From the NCBI RefSeq assembly GCF_042657165.1, contig NZ_JBHSNJ010000012.1, positions 1,426,001 through 1,490,000 on the forward strand: a stretch of 64,000 bases of DNA. The letters run 5' to 3'. The stretch is from Agrilutibacter niabensis (GTDB taxonomy: Bacteria > Pseudomonadota > Gammaproteobacteria > Xanthomonadales > Xanthomonadaceae). The position numbers were made by a program, and so were the translations under genes. Below the pieces are notes generated by a model. The model did not search any database. It was given only the letters and a program-made list of their open reading frames with translations, and had not been told where the DNA came from. Shown piece by piece: positions 1 through 7,786 of this stretch (position 1 is its first letter; each line of letters begins with the position of its first letter).

Positions 1-3000
1 TGTGCTCGTAATAGAGCGACTCTTCCTGGATCTTGCCGCGCTGGTACATGGTGTCCATGGCGCCGAGCACGCCGCCGCGCTCGCTGATGGCCTCGAACTC
101 CTTGTAGACGGCTTCCTCGACGATGTCGGTGAGCTTGTCGACGATGAAGCTGCCCTGCCAGGGGTTCTCGTTGAAGTTCAGCCCCAGCTCCTTGTTGATG
201 ATCATCTGGATCGCCACGGCGCGGCGCACGCTTTCTTCGGTCGGCGTGGTGATGGCTTCGTCGTAGGCGTTGGTGTGCAGGCTGTTGCAGTTGTCGAACA
301 GCGCGTACAGGGCCTGCAGCGTGGTGCGGATGTCGTTGAACTGGATCTCCTGCGCGTGCAGGGAGCGGCCGCTGGTCTGGATGTGGTACTTCATCATCTG
401 GCTGCGGGCGGAGGCGCCGTAGCGCTCGCGCATGGCGCGGGCCCAGATGCGGCGGGCGACGCGGCCGATGACGGTGTACTCGGGGTCCATGCCGTTGCTG
501 AAGAAGAACGACAGGTTGGGCGCGAAGTCGTCGATCTTCATCCCGCGCGCGAGGTAGTACTCGACGATGGTGAAGCCGTTGCTCAGGGTGAAGGCGAGCT
601 GGCTGATCGGGTTCGCGCCGGCTTCGGCGATGTGGTAGCCCGAGATCGACACTGAATAGAAATTGCGGACGTTGCGGTCGACGAAGTACTGCTGGATGTC
701 GCCCATCATGCGCAGGGCGAACTCGGTGCTGAAGATGCAGGTGTTCTGCGCCTGGTCTTCCTTGAGGATGTCGGCCTGCACGGTGCCGCGCACGGTGGCC
801 AGCGTTTCGGCGCGGATCTTGTCGTAGACCTCGGGCTCGACGACCTGGTCGCCGGTGACGCCCAGCAGGCCCAGGCCGAGGCCGTCGTTGGTCTCGGGCA
901 GCATGCCGCTGTACTGCGGACGCTGGCGGCCTTCGAACATCTTCTCGATCTTGTCGTGCGCCGCGTCCCAGCGCGCGTTGTCCTCGCGCAGGTACTTCTC
1001 GACCTGCTGGTCGATGGCGGTGTTCATGAACATCGCCAGGATGATCGGCGCCGGGCCGTTGATGGTCATCGACACCGAGGTGCTGGGCGCGCACAGGTCG
1101 AAGCCGGAGTACAGCTTCTTCATGTCGTCCAGGGTGGCGATGTTGACGCCGGAGTTGCCGATCTTGCCGTAGATGTCCGGGCGCACGGCCGGGTCTTCGC
1201 CGTACAGGGTGACGCTGTCGAAGGCGGTGGACAGGCGCGCGGCCGGCTGGCCGACGGACAGGTAATGGAAGCGGCGGTTGGTGCGCTCGGGCGTGCCCTC
1301 GCCCGCGAACATGCGGATCGGGTCCTCGCCGGTGCGGCGGTACGGGTAGACGCCGCCGGTGTACGGGTAGTAGCCCGGCAGGTTTTCCTTCTGCAGGAAC
1401 ACCAGCAGCTCGCCCCACGACTTGTAGGTGGGCGCAGCGATCTTCGGGATCTTCTGGTGGCTCAGCGACTCGCGGTAGTTCTCGACGCGGATGGTCTTGT
1501 CGCGGACCTGGTACTCGGTGAACTCGTCGGTGATCGACTTGAGGCGGGCCGGCCACTCGCGCAGGAGCTTGAGGGCATCGGAGGTCAGCGACTGGATGGC
1601 GTCGTTGTAGCGCTGGCGCAGGGTCAGCAGCGAACGGTCGACGGCGGTCTCGGCGTGCACGTGCACGGCGGGCGAAGGGCTGTCGGGCAGGTCCGAGGCC
1701 AGGGTCGCGACCACGGCGCCGCCACCGGGGGCGATGTCGGCGCTGTCGAACAGGTCGAGCGCCTTGGGAAGCCTGGTGTCGCCGAGTTCCTTCAGCGCCT
1801 GCCACAGCGACTGCGCGCGGTCGGCCACTTCGGCCTGCGATTCGATCCTGGCGTTGATGCCGCGGCCCTGCTCGGCGATCTCGGCGAGGTAACGCACGCG
1901 GGCGCCGGGAATCAGCACGGTGGCGCGCGGTTCCTTCAGCGAGGTGTCGAGGTCCGGTGTCCACTTGTCGTCCGGCAGCGCCAGCTTGGTGCGCAGCAGG
2001 CGGCACAGGTTGGCGAACATCCAGCTGATGCCGGGGTCGTTGAACTGGCTGGCAATCGTCGGATAGACCGGGACGTCCTCGTCCTTGGTCGCGAACGCCA
2101 CGCGGTTGCGCTTCCACTGCTTGCGCACGTCGCGCAGGGCGTCCTCGGCGCCGCGCTTGTCGAACTTGTTGAGGACGACCAGCTCGGCGTAGTCGAGCAT
2201 GTCGATCTTCTCGAGCTGGCTGGGCGCGCCGAAGTCGGAGGTCATCACGTACATCGGGAAGTCGACGAGGTCGACGATTTCCGAGTCGGACTGACCAATA
2301 CCGGCGGTCTCGACGATGACCAGGTCGTAGCCCAGCGACTTGAGGAAGCTGATGCAGTCCTTGAGGACGATATTCGTCGCCATGTGCTGGCGGCGGGTGG
2401 CCATCGAGCGCATGAAGACGCGGTTGGAACGCAGCGAGTTCATGCGGATGCGGTCGCCGAGCAGCGCGCCGCCGGTGCGGCGACGGGTCGGGTCGACCGA
2501 GATCACCGCCATGCGCATGTCAGGGAAGCTGGCGAGGAAGCGGTTGAGCAGTTCGTCGGTGACCGACGACTTGCCGGCGCCGCCGGTGCCGGTGATGCCG
2601 ATGACCGGGGTCTTGCCGCCGGCCAGCTGCCATTCCTTGCGCAGGTGGGCGAGCTCGGATTCCTCCAGCGCGCTTTCCTCGATGGCCGAGAGCATGCGGC
2701 CGATCTCGATCTCGTTGTCGAAGGCGACCTTGTGCGGTTTGTCGACCGGCATGCGCGCGGCTTCGGCGCGGCGCACGACGTCCTCGATCATGGACACCAG
2801 GCCCATGTGCATGCCGTCATTGGGGTGGTAGATGCGCTCGACGCCGTAGGCCTGGAGTTCGCGGATCTCCTCCGGGGTGATGGTGCCGCCGCCACCGCCG
2901 AACACGCGGATGTGGGAGGCGCCGCGCTCCTTGAGCATGTCGACCATGTACTTGAAGTACTCGACGTGGCCGCCCTGGTAGGACGACAGCGCGATGGCGT

Positions 3001-3208
3001 CGGCGTCCTCCTGCAGCGCGGCGCGGACCACGTCCTCCACCGAGCGGTTGTGGCCAAGGTGGATCACTTCGGCGCCCTGCCCCTGGATCAGCCTGCGCAT
3101 GATGTTGATCGCGGCATCGTGGCCGTCGAACAGGCTGGCGGCGGTGACGAAGCGCAGCGGGCTGCTCTCGGTCTGGGCTTCGGGGAGGTTGGTCGCGGGG
3201 GTGCTCAT
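1..3208 (-). CDS. icmF: fused isobutyryl-CoA mutase IcmF (3' end outside window)
   Basis: Adenosylcobalamin-dependent acyl-CoA mutase fused to its own G-protein chaperone; the family interconverts isobutyryl-CoA and n-butyryl-CoA. Translating the minus strand from the ATG at 3208 gives 1069 codons with no stop before the window edge. The order is an N-terminal B12-binding domain (DGHDAA, then SYQGGHVEYF and GGGGGTITPEEI), a MeaB-like GTPase (P-loop GITGTGGAGKSS, then VETAGIGQSD and NKFDKRG), a linker, and the mutase barrel (YPYTGGVYPYRR, SISGYHIAEAGANP, NENPWQGS). IcmF proteins usually run about 1090-1150 residues, so only the last part is missing. It diverges from the oxygenase gene and sits beside leucine and isovalerate genes, fitting branched-chain acyl-CoA metabolism. 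A separate methylmalonyl-CoA mutase is less likely because the three-domain fusion is diagnostic. Confidence 0.93.
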   Translation of the reverse strand, partial: MSTPATNLPEAQTESSPLRFVTAASLFDGHDAAINIMRRLIQGQGAEVIHLGHNRSVEDVVRAALQEDADAIALSSYQGGHVEYFKYMVDMLKERGASHIRVFGGGGGTITPEEIRELQAYGVERIYHPNDGMHMGLVSMIEDVVRRAEAARMPVDKPHKVAFDNEIEIGRMLSAIEESALEESELAHLRKEWQLAGGKTPVIGITGTGGAGKSSVTDELLNRFLASFPDMRMAVISVDPTRRRTGGALLGDRIRMNSLRSNRVFMRSMATRRQHMATNIVLKDCISFLKSLGYDLVIVETAGIGQSDSEIVDLVDFPMYVMTSDFGAPSQLEKIDMLDYAELVVLNKFDKRGAEDALRDVRKQWKRNRVAFATKDEDVPVYPTIASQFNDPGISWMFANLCRLLRTKLALPDDKWTPDLDTSLKEPRATVLIPGARVRYLAEIAEQGRGINARIESQAEVADRAQSLWQALKELGDTRLPKALDLFDSADIAPGGGAVVATLASDLPDSPSPAVHVHAETAVDRSLLTLRQRYNDAIQSLTSDALKLLREWPARLKSITDEFTEYQVRDKTIRVENYRESLSHQKIPKIAAPTYKSWGELLVFLQKENLPGYYPYTGGVYPYRRTGEDPIRMFAGEGTPERTNRRFHYLSVGQPAARLSTAFDSVTLYGEDPAVRPDIYGKIGNSGVNIATLDDMKKLYSGFDLCAPSTSVSMTINGPAPIILAMFMNTAIDQQVEKYLREDNARWDAAHDKIEKMFEGRQRPQYSGMLPETNDGLGLGLLGVTGDQVVEPEVYDKIRAETLATVRGTVQADILKEDQAQNTCIFSTEFALRMMGDIQQYFVDRNVRNFYSVSISGYHIAEAGANPISQLAFTLSNGFTIVEYYLARGMKIDDFAPNLSFFFSNGMDPEYTVIGRVARRIWARAMRERYGASARSQMMKYHIQTSGRSLHAQEIQFNDIRTTLQALYALFDNCNSLHTNAYDEAITTPTEESVRRAVAIQMIINKELGLNFNENPWQGSFIVDKLTDIVEEAVYKEFEAISERGGVLGAMDTMYQRGKIQEESLYYEH

Positions 3209-3242
3209 GTGACGCGCTCAGTACGGAAACGATCGAATCCGC

Positions 3243-3248
3243 ATTGTA
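3243..3248 (-). promoter_or_regulatory. candidate -10 box of icmF
   Basis: The minus strand reads TACAAT (5 of 6 matches to TATAAT) about 35 bases upstream of the icmF start, leaving a leader of roughly 28 bases. No good -35 box is visible, so this is a weak call. Confidence 0.35.
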
Positions 3249-3308
3249 ACGCGCCGGGCATGAGGGGCCGGCTGTGCGGATGTGCCGCTTCGGCTACGCT
3301 GCCGCCGC

Positions 3309-4598
3309 ATGAGCCTCCAAGACGCCCGCGACACCGAACTCCAGCAGCTCCGCCACGCCGCCGAGGGCACCTCGCCGGAGGCGTGGTTTCGTCTCGCCCA
3401 GGCCCTGGTGGCGCGGGACCAGATGGAGGAAGCGCACGGCTGGCACCTGCGCGCGGCCGAAGCCGGTTTCGCGCCGGCGCAGATCGAACTGGCGCGGATG
3501 CAGCTGCATGGCGTGGGCGTGGCCCAGAGCGCCACGCAGGCGGTGAGCTGGCTGCTGCGCGCGGAGGCCAGCGGGCACCCGGTCGCGGCCTACATGCTGG
3601 CGCTGATCTCGGTGGGCGGCGTGGCCGCGCCGCACGATGGACGCATCAACCAGCGGGTGATGGCGGCGCTCAATGCGGGCTACCCGCCGGCGCTGCGCGC
3701 GGTGGCGATCCATTTCGGCCGCAAGCCCGATCCGCAGGACCAGCAGCGCTGCCTGCAACTGCTCGACCACGCGGCGTCGCGCGGCGACTGGGTGGCGGCG
3801 CTGTTGCTGTCGGAACGGCTGGCGCGCGGCGAAGGCTGCGCGGTGAACCTGGATGCGGCCAACCGCCTGCGGGGGCAACTGCAGAAGGGCGGGATCTTGC
3901 CAATGCCGGCGCTGCAGGTGCCACGGGTCGCGACTTCGACGATGGGCTCGCTTGTCGCGGCGGGCACGCTGGCCCTGGAAGACACGCTGCAAGCGCCCGA
4001 GGCGCGCGTGCTCAGCGAGCGTCCCCGCGTGGCGGTGGTCGATGGCCTGCTGTCGGCCGACGAATGCCGCCTGCTGGTGGCGACCGCGCAGCCGATGCTG
4101 CGGCGTTCGCAGGCGATCGATCCGCAGACCGGCGAGGCCTTGCCGATGCAGATCCGCACCAGCAGCGATGCCAGCTTCGATCCGCTGATCGAGGACCTGT
4201 CCTTGCGGCTGGTGCAGCAGCGCATGGCGAGCGCCGCGAGCGTGGAGCTCACCCAGGCCGAGCACCTGGTGGTGCTGCGCTACGAGCCGGGCCAGGAATA
4301 CCGTCCCCACCGCGACTACCGCCCGGCCGAATCGCTGCGCGGCGACGTGCCCGAAGCGGGCAACCGCGGCCGCACGATCTGCGTGTACCTCAACGAACCC
4401 GAGGCCGGCGGCGAGACCGAATTCCCCGCCGCGGACGTGAAGATCGCGCCGCAGGCCGGGCGCGCGGTGATCTTCGACAACCTGCTGGAGGACGGCAGCC
4501 CGGACGTGGATTCGCTGCACGCCGGCTTGCCGGTGCTGCACGGCGAGAAGTGGCTGGCGACGCTGTGGCTGCGGCAGGGACGGTACCGGGCGTTCTGA
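3309..4598 (+). CDS. Sel1-like repeat protein with C-terminal 2OG-Fe(II) oxygenase domain
   Basis: 429 residues. The N-terminal half has short helical Sel1/TPR-like repeats (AWFRLAQALVARDQMEEAHGWH, PAQIELARMQLHGVGVAQSA, GDWVAALLLSERLARGEGCA), typical of protein-protein contacts. The C-terminal half matches prolyl 4-hydroxylase alpha-type dioxygenases: the iron ligands are visible as HRDYRP and, near the end, LHAGLPVL, with EAGGETEFP between them and a final KWLATLWLR carrying the likely 2-oxoglutarate-binding basic residue. It would hydroxylate a protein or peptide; the substrate cannot be read. The ATG at 3309 is preferred over an upstream in-frame ATG at 3282 because a TACGCT box lies eight bases before it. 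It is divergent from icmF. Confidence 0.82.
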   Translation: MSLQDARDTELQQLRHAAEGTSPEAWFRLAQALVARDQMEEAHGWHLRAAEAGFAPAQIELARMQLHGVGVAQSATQAVSWLLRAEASGHPVAAYMLALISVGGVAAPHDGRINQRVMAALNAGYPPALRAVAIHFGRKPDPQDQQRCLQLLDHAASRGDWVAALLLSERLARGEGCAVNLDAANRLRGQLQKGGILPMPALQVPRVATSTMGSLVAAGTLALEDTLQAPEARVLSERPRVAVVDGLLSADECRLLVATAQPMLRRSQAIDPQTGEALPMQIRTSSDASFDPLIEDLSLRLVQQRMASAASVELTQAEHLVVLRYEPGQEYRPHRDYRPAESLRGDVPEAGNRGRTICVYLNEPEAGGETEFPAADVKIAPQAGRAVIFDNLLEDGSPDVDSLHAGLPVLHGEKWLATLWLRQGRYRAF

Positions 4599-4855
4599 GC
4601 CTGCCCGTTGAGCGTGCCCGCCCGACCCGTGCCCTGAACGCGTCATCGCGCCACGCATACGGCCGCGTATCTATTTTCCCGGGGACTTCCGCCATTCCGG
4701 GCACGGGCCGGGGCTGGGCGATTGGCGTAGACTACGCCGCCTGCGGAGCCCGCCCTGACCGGCACTTCGACCGCAGTTCTCAAGCCACTCAACGACTTAC
4801 ATCACCTTGTTGGCGTCGCATGCCTGCGCATCGCGGCGGTCAACCGGAGCATCCG

Positions 4856-5959
4856 ATGATTTTTGAAACCCTCGACACCTTCGGCCACGAACAGGTCGTG
4901 TTCTGCCACAACAAGGATGCGGGCCTGAAGGCCATCATCGCCATCCATAACACCGTGCTCGGCCCGGCCCTGGGCGGCACGCGCATGTGGCCGTACAAGA
5001 CCGAGGCCGACGCGCTCAACGACGTGCTGCGCCTGTCGCGCGGCATGACCTACAAGAACGCGGTCGCGGGCCTGAACATCGGCGGCGGCAAGGCAGTGAT
5101 CATCGGCGACCCGGCCACCGACAAGTCCGAGGCGCTGTTCCGCGCGTTCGGCCAGTTCGTCGAATCGCTCGGCGGCCGCTACATCACCGCCGAAGACGTC
5201 GGCATCGACGTCAACGACATGGAATACGTGTACCGCGAGACCGAGTTCGTCACCGGCGTGCACCAGGTGCACGGCGGTTCGGGCGATCCCTCGCCGTTCA
5301 CCGCCTACGGCGCGCTGCAGGGCCTGATGGCGACGCTCAACAGGCGCTTCGGCGACGAGGAAGTCGGCAAGTACTCCTACGCCGTGCAGGGGCTCGGCCA
5401 CGTCGGCATGGAATACGTGAAGCTGCTGAAGGAACGCGGCGCGAAGATGTTCGTCACCGACATCAACAAGTCGCTGGTCGACAAGGCCGTGTCGGAATAC
5501 GGCGCCGAGGCCGTGGGCCTGGACGAGATCTACGACGTGCCGGTCGACGTCTACTCGCCGTGCGCGCTCGGCGGCACGGTCAACGAGCAGACCCTGCCCC
5601 GCCTGAAGGCCAAGATCATCTGCGGCGCGGCCAACAACCAGCTGGCCAACAACGCCATCGGCGACGAAGTGGTCAAGCGCGGCATCCTGTACGCGCCGGA
5701 CTACGCGGTGAACGCGGGCGGCGTGATGAACGTGGCGCTGGAACTCGACGGCTACAACCGCGAGCGCGCCATGCGCATGATGCGCACGATCTACCACAAC
5801 CTCGCGCGCATCTATGAAATCGCCGAACGCGACGGCATCCCGACCTACAAGGCTGCCGACCGCCTCGCCGAGGAGCGCATCAGCGCGATCGGCAAGCTGA
5901 AGCTGCCGATGGGCCGCACGCAGCCGCGCTTCCAGGGGCGGATCCGCGGCGGGCATTGA
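4856..5959 (+). CDS. ldh: leucine (branched-chain amino acid) dehydrogenase
   Basis: 367 residues, the normal size for Glu/Leu/Phe/Val dehydrogenases of the leucine dehydrogenase type. It oxidatively deaminates leucine, valine and isoleucine to 2-oxo acids with NAD+. Visible signatures are the substrate-side segment GPALGGTRMWPY, the glycine-rich catalytic stretch NIGGGKAVI with its lysine, and the Rossmann motif GLGHVGMEYV. The C-terminal PDYAVNAGGVMNVALEL is also typical. The ATG at 4856 follows an ACCGGAG ribosome-binding site. The much longer open frame upstream in the same phase is chance read-through across icmF antisense and is not coding. The stop codon is buried in the stem of a structured element. 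It lies beside liuA, as expected for leucine catabolism. Confidence 0.93.
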   Translation: MIFETLDTFGHEQVVFCHNKDAGLKAIIAIHNTVLGPALGGTRMWPYKTEADALNDVLRLSRGMTYKNAVAGLNIGGGKAVIIGDPATDKSEALFRAFGQFVESLGGRYITAEDVGIDVNDMEYVYRETEFVTGVHQVHGGSGDPSPFTAYGALQGLMATLNRRFGDEEVGKYSYAVQGLGHVGMEYVKLLKERGAKMFVTDINKSLVDKAVSEYGAEAVGLDEIYDVPVDVYSPCALGGTVNEQTLPRLKAKIICGAANNQLANNAIGDEVVKRGILYAPDYAVNAGGVMNVALELDGYNRERAMRMMRTIYHNLARIYEIAERDGIPTYKAADRLAEERISAIGKLKLPMGRTQPRFQGRIRGGH

Positions 5960-6067
5960 TCCCGTCTGCGACGGGATCAACCCAAAGTTTGCTTTGCAAA
6001 CTTCGGGCCCCGGCCATCGCTTCCACATCCCCGCCGCTGTCGCGGCGCCCCCTTTACTAAAGGGGGC
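5956..6067 (+). repeat. four-hairpin 3' element, copy 1
   Basis: Four consecutive perfect hairpins begin at the ldh stop codon. H1 is 5956-5966 with 5970-5980, loop TGC, and contains the TGA. H2 is 5985-5992 with 5996-6003. A linker starts TCGGGCCCC. H3 is 6032-6037 with 6042-6047. H4 is 6047-6055 with 6059-6067, loop ACT; H3 and H4 compete for base 6047. The same order, loops and linker recur after cysS at 59961-60075 with different but still paired stems. No T-tract follows H4, so it does not look like a standard intrinsic terminator. Confidence 0.8.
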
Positions 6068-6111
6068 TGTCTCAAGCGGAAAGGTCGACTTGAAAGCGCA
6101 TGGCATGCAGA

Positions 6112-6140
6112 AACGCCCGGCTTGTCCGGGCGTTCTTGTG
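6112..6140 (+). terminator. intrinsic terminator after ldh
   Basis: Perfect 9-bp stem AACGCCCGG / CCGGGCGTT (6112-6120 with 6126-6134), loop CTTGT, followed by CTTGTG. The downstream T-run is short, so efficiency is uncertain. Confidence 0.6.
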
Positions 6141-6163
6141 TCCGAGTGCGGCGGCTGACGCGA

Positions 6164-6169
6164 TAGAAT
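6164..6169 (+). promoter_or_regulatory. candidate -10 box of liuA
   Basis: TAGAAT (5 of 6 matches) 43 bases before the liuA ATG and just after the terminator; no convincing -35 box is seen. Confidence 0.4.
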
Positions 6170-6212
6170 TCACACCGGGCCGCTTCTTTCCACTATTCGA
6201 GCAAGGATTCCC

Positions 6213-7370
6213 ATGCGTCCGTTCCCCCTCGGCGAAGAAATCGACGCCCTCCGCGACGCCGTTCGCCGTTTCGCCGACGCCGAGATCGCGCCCCGCGCCG
6301 AACAGATCGACCACGACAACTGGTTCCCGCAGGACCTGTGGCCGAAGCTGGGCGAGATGGGCCTGCTCGGCATGACCGTGCCGGGCGAATTCGGCGGCAG
6401 CGACATGGGCTACCTGGCGCACCTGGTGGCGATGGAAGAGATCTCGCGCGCGTCGGGTTCGGTCGGCCTGTCGTACGGCGCGCATTCCAACCTGTGCGTC
6501 AGCAACCTCTACGCCAACGGCAACCAGGCGCAGCGCGCGAAGTACCTGCCGAAGCTGTGCAGCGGCGAGTGGAAGGGCGCGCTGGCGATGAGCGAGCCGG
6601 GTGCCGGGTCGGACGTCGTGGGCTCGATGTCCTGCCGCGCTGAACTGCGCGATGGCGCGTGGGTCGCCAACGGCAACAAGATGTGGATCACCAACGGCCC
6701 CGAAGCCGACGTGCTGATCGTCTACATGCGCACCGCGGGCAAGGACGCCGGCAGCAAGTGCATGACCGCCTTCATCGTCGAGAAGGGCATGAAGGGCTTC
6801 TCCACCGCGCAGAAGCTGGACAAGCTGGGCATGCGCGGCTCCAACACCTGCGAGCTGGTGTTCGAGGACTGCGAGATCCCGGCGGAGAACGTGCTCGGCG
6901 AGGTCCACAACGGCGTCAAGGTGCTGATGTCCGGCCTCAACACCGAGCGCCTGGTGCTCACCGGCGGCCCGCTCGGCCTGATGCAGGCCGCGCTCGACAT
7001 CGCCCTGCCCTACGTGCGCGAGCGCAAGCAGTTCAACCAGGCGATCGGCTGCTTCGGCCTGATGCAGGGCAAGATCGCCGACATGTACACCTCGCTGCAG
7101 TCGTCGCGCGCCTTCGCCTACCAGGTGGCCCGCGATTACGACGCCGGGCACAAGAGCCGCATCGATGCGGCCTCCTGCCTGCTGCACGCATCGGAAGCCT
7201 CGGTGCAGGTCGCACTGGAAGGCATCCAGGCGTTGGGCGGCAACGGCTACATCAACGAGTTCGCGACCGGCCGCATCCTGCGCGACGCCAAGCTGTACGC
7301 CATCGGCGCGGGCACCAACGAGATCCGCCGCATGCTGATCGGGCGCGAGCTGTTCGACGGCAGGTCCTGA
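6213..7370 (+). CDS. liuA: isovaleryl-CoA dehydrogenase
   Basis: 385-residue FAD-dependent acyl-CoA dehydrogenase, the third step of leucine degradation (isovaleryl-CoA to 3-methylcrotonyl-CoA, electrons to ETF). Family signatures are ALAMSEPGAGSD and the C-terminal QALGGNGYINEF and GTNEIRRMLIGREL. The catalytic glutamate lies in the middle of the chain, in GLNTERLVLTGGPLG, which is the position specific to isovaleryl-CoA dehydrogenases; short- and medium-chain enzymes carry it near residue 370. An AGCAAGGA ribosome-binding site precedes the ATG. It lies between leucine dehydrogenase and the other liu genes but is a separate transcription unit bounded by terminators. Confidence 0.94.
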   Translation: MRPFPLGEEIDALRDAVRRFADAEIAPRAEQIDHDNWFPQDLWPKLGEMGLLGMTVPGEFGGSDMGYLAHLVAMEEISRASGSVGLSYGAHSNLCVSNLYANGNQAQRAKYLPKLCSGEWKGALAMSEPGAGSDVVGSMSCRAELRDGAWVANGNKMWITNGPEADVLIVYMRTAGKDAGSKCMTAFIVEKGMKGFSTAQKLDKLGMRGSNTCELVFEDCEIPAENVLGEVHNGVKVLMSGLNTERLVLTGGPLGLMQAALDIALPYVRERKQFNQAIGCFGLMQGKIADMYTSLQSSRAFAYQVARDYDAGHKSRIDAASCLLHASEASVQVALEGIQALGGNGYINEFATGRILRDAKLYAIGAGTNEIRRMLIGRELFDGRS

Positions 7371-7421
7371 TGCAGGCTGTCCGGTCGACCAGCGTCAATC
7401 GTCGGCACTTGTGAAGTGAAG

Positions 7422-7455
7422 AAGGCCCGGTCACTCGACCGGGCCTTTTTCTTTT
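7422..7455 (+). terminator. strong intrinsic terminator after liuA
   Basis: Perfect 11-bp stem (7422-7432 with 7437-7447), tetraloop ACTC, followed by TTTCTTTT. It ends the liuA transcript 52 bases past the stop. Confidence 0.93.
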
Positions 7456-7786
7456 CCGACCTGCCCGCTTGCCCGCTTGCCCGCCTTGCCCGCCTTGCCT
7501 GCCTCGGGTCGCCCGGCGGAACGACAACCCTTCGAGCGTGGAGACGGCTGTCCGCGAGGGGGCGGAATTGGCGTTGGGGCTCCTTGTGGGGATGGCTAAC
7601 TGAATCGTTGTGCCTGCTGCTGCAATGCAGCGGGCTTCAGCCCGTCCCTGCGTGAGATGGTCCGCGGACTGTCGGGGCACATATGTCGTTACCAGGAGTG
7701 AAACCCCCCGGCGGTCGTTTGGAAGTCCCCATCCCCCTGGGCCTTTCTGCAACAACAGGTTGGCCCACCCTGCGAGGCAACCAAGA
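7456..7786 (+). other. 331-bp non-coding leader region before the S8 protease
   Basis: No credible gene. It begins with a C/T-rich tract of imperfect CTTGCCCG repeats (about 7465-7503). A short inverted repeat CGGGCTTCAGCCCG lies near 7628-7641. From about 7680 to 7760 there are C- and G-rich runs that could pair. I compared this part with the cyclic-di-GMP-I riboswitch core and found no match. A GCGAGG ribosome-binding site precedes the ATG at 7787. Confidence 0.5.

Noticed and set aside
956..5959. A 1667-codon plus-strand open frame
   Set aside because: It joins icmF antisense, the intergenic gap and out-of-frame oxygenase DNA to the real leucine dehydrogenase by chance. Only the part from 4856 has family similarity.
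7416..7655. A 79-codon open frame after liuA
   Set aside because: Its start lies at the liuA terminator and the rest runs through C/T-rich repeats; composition is not protein-like.
7660..7786. A possible cyclic-di-GMP riboswitch before the S8 protease
   Set aside because: The segment has G- and C-runs and GTTACC, but the conserved GEMM core segments and tetraloop are not present.
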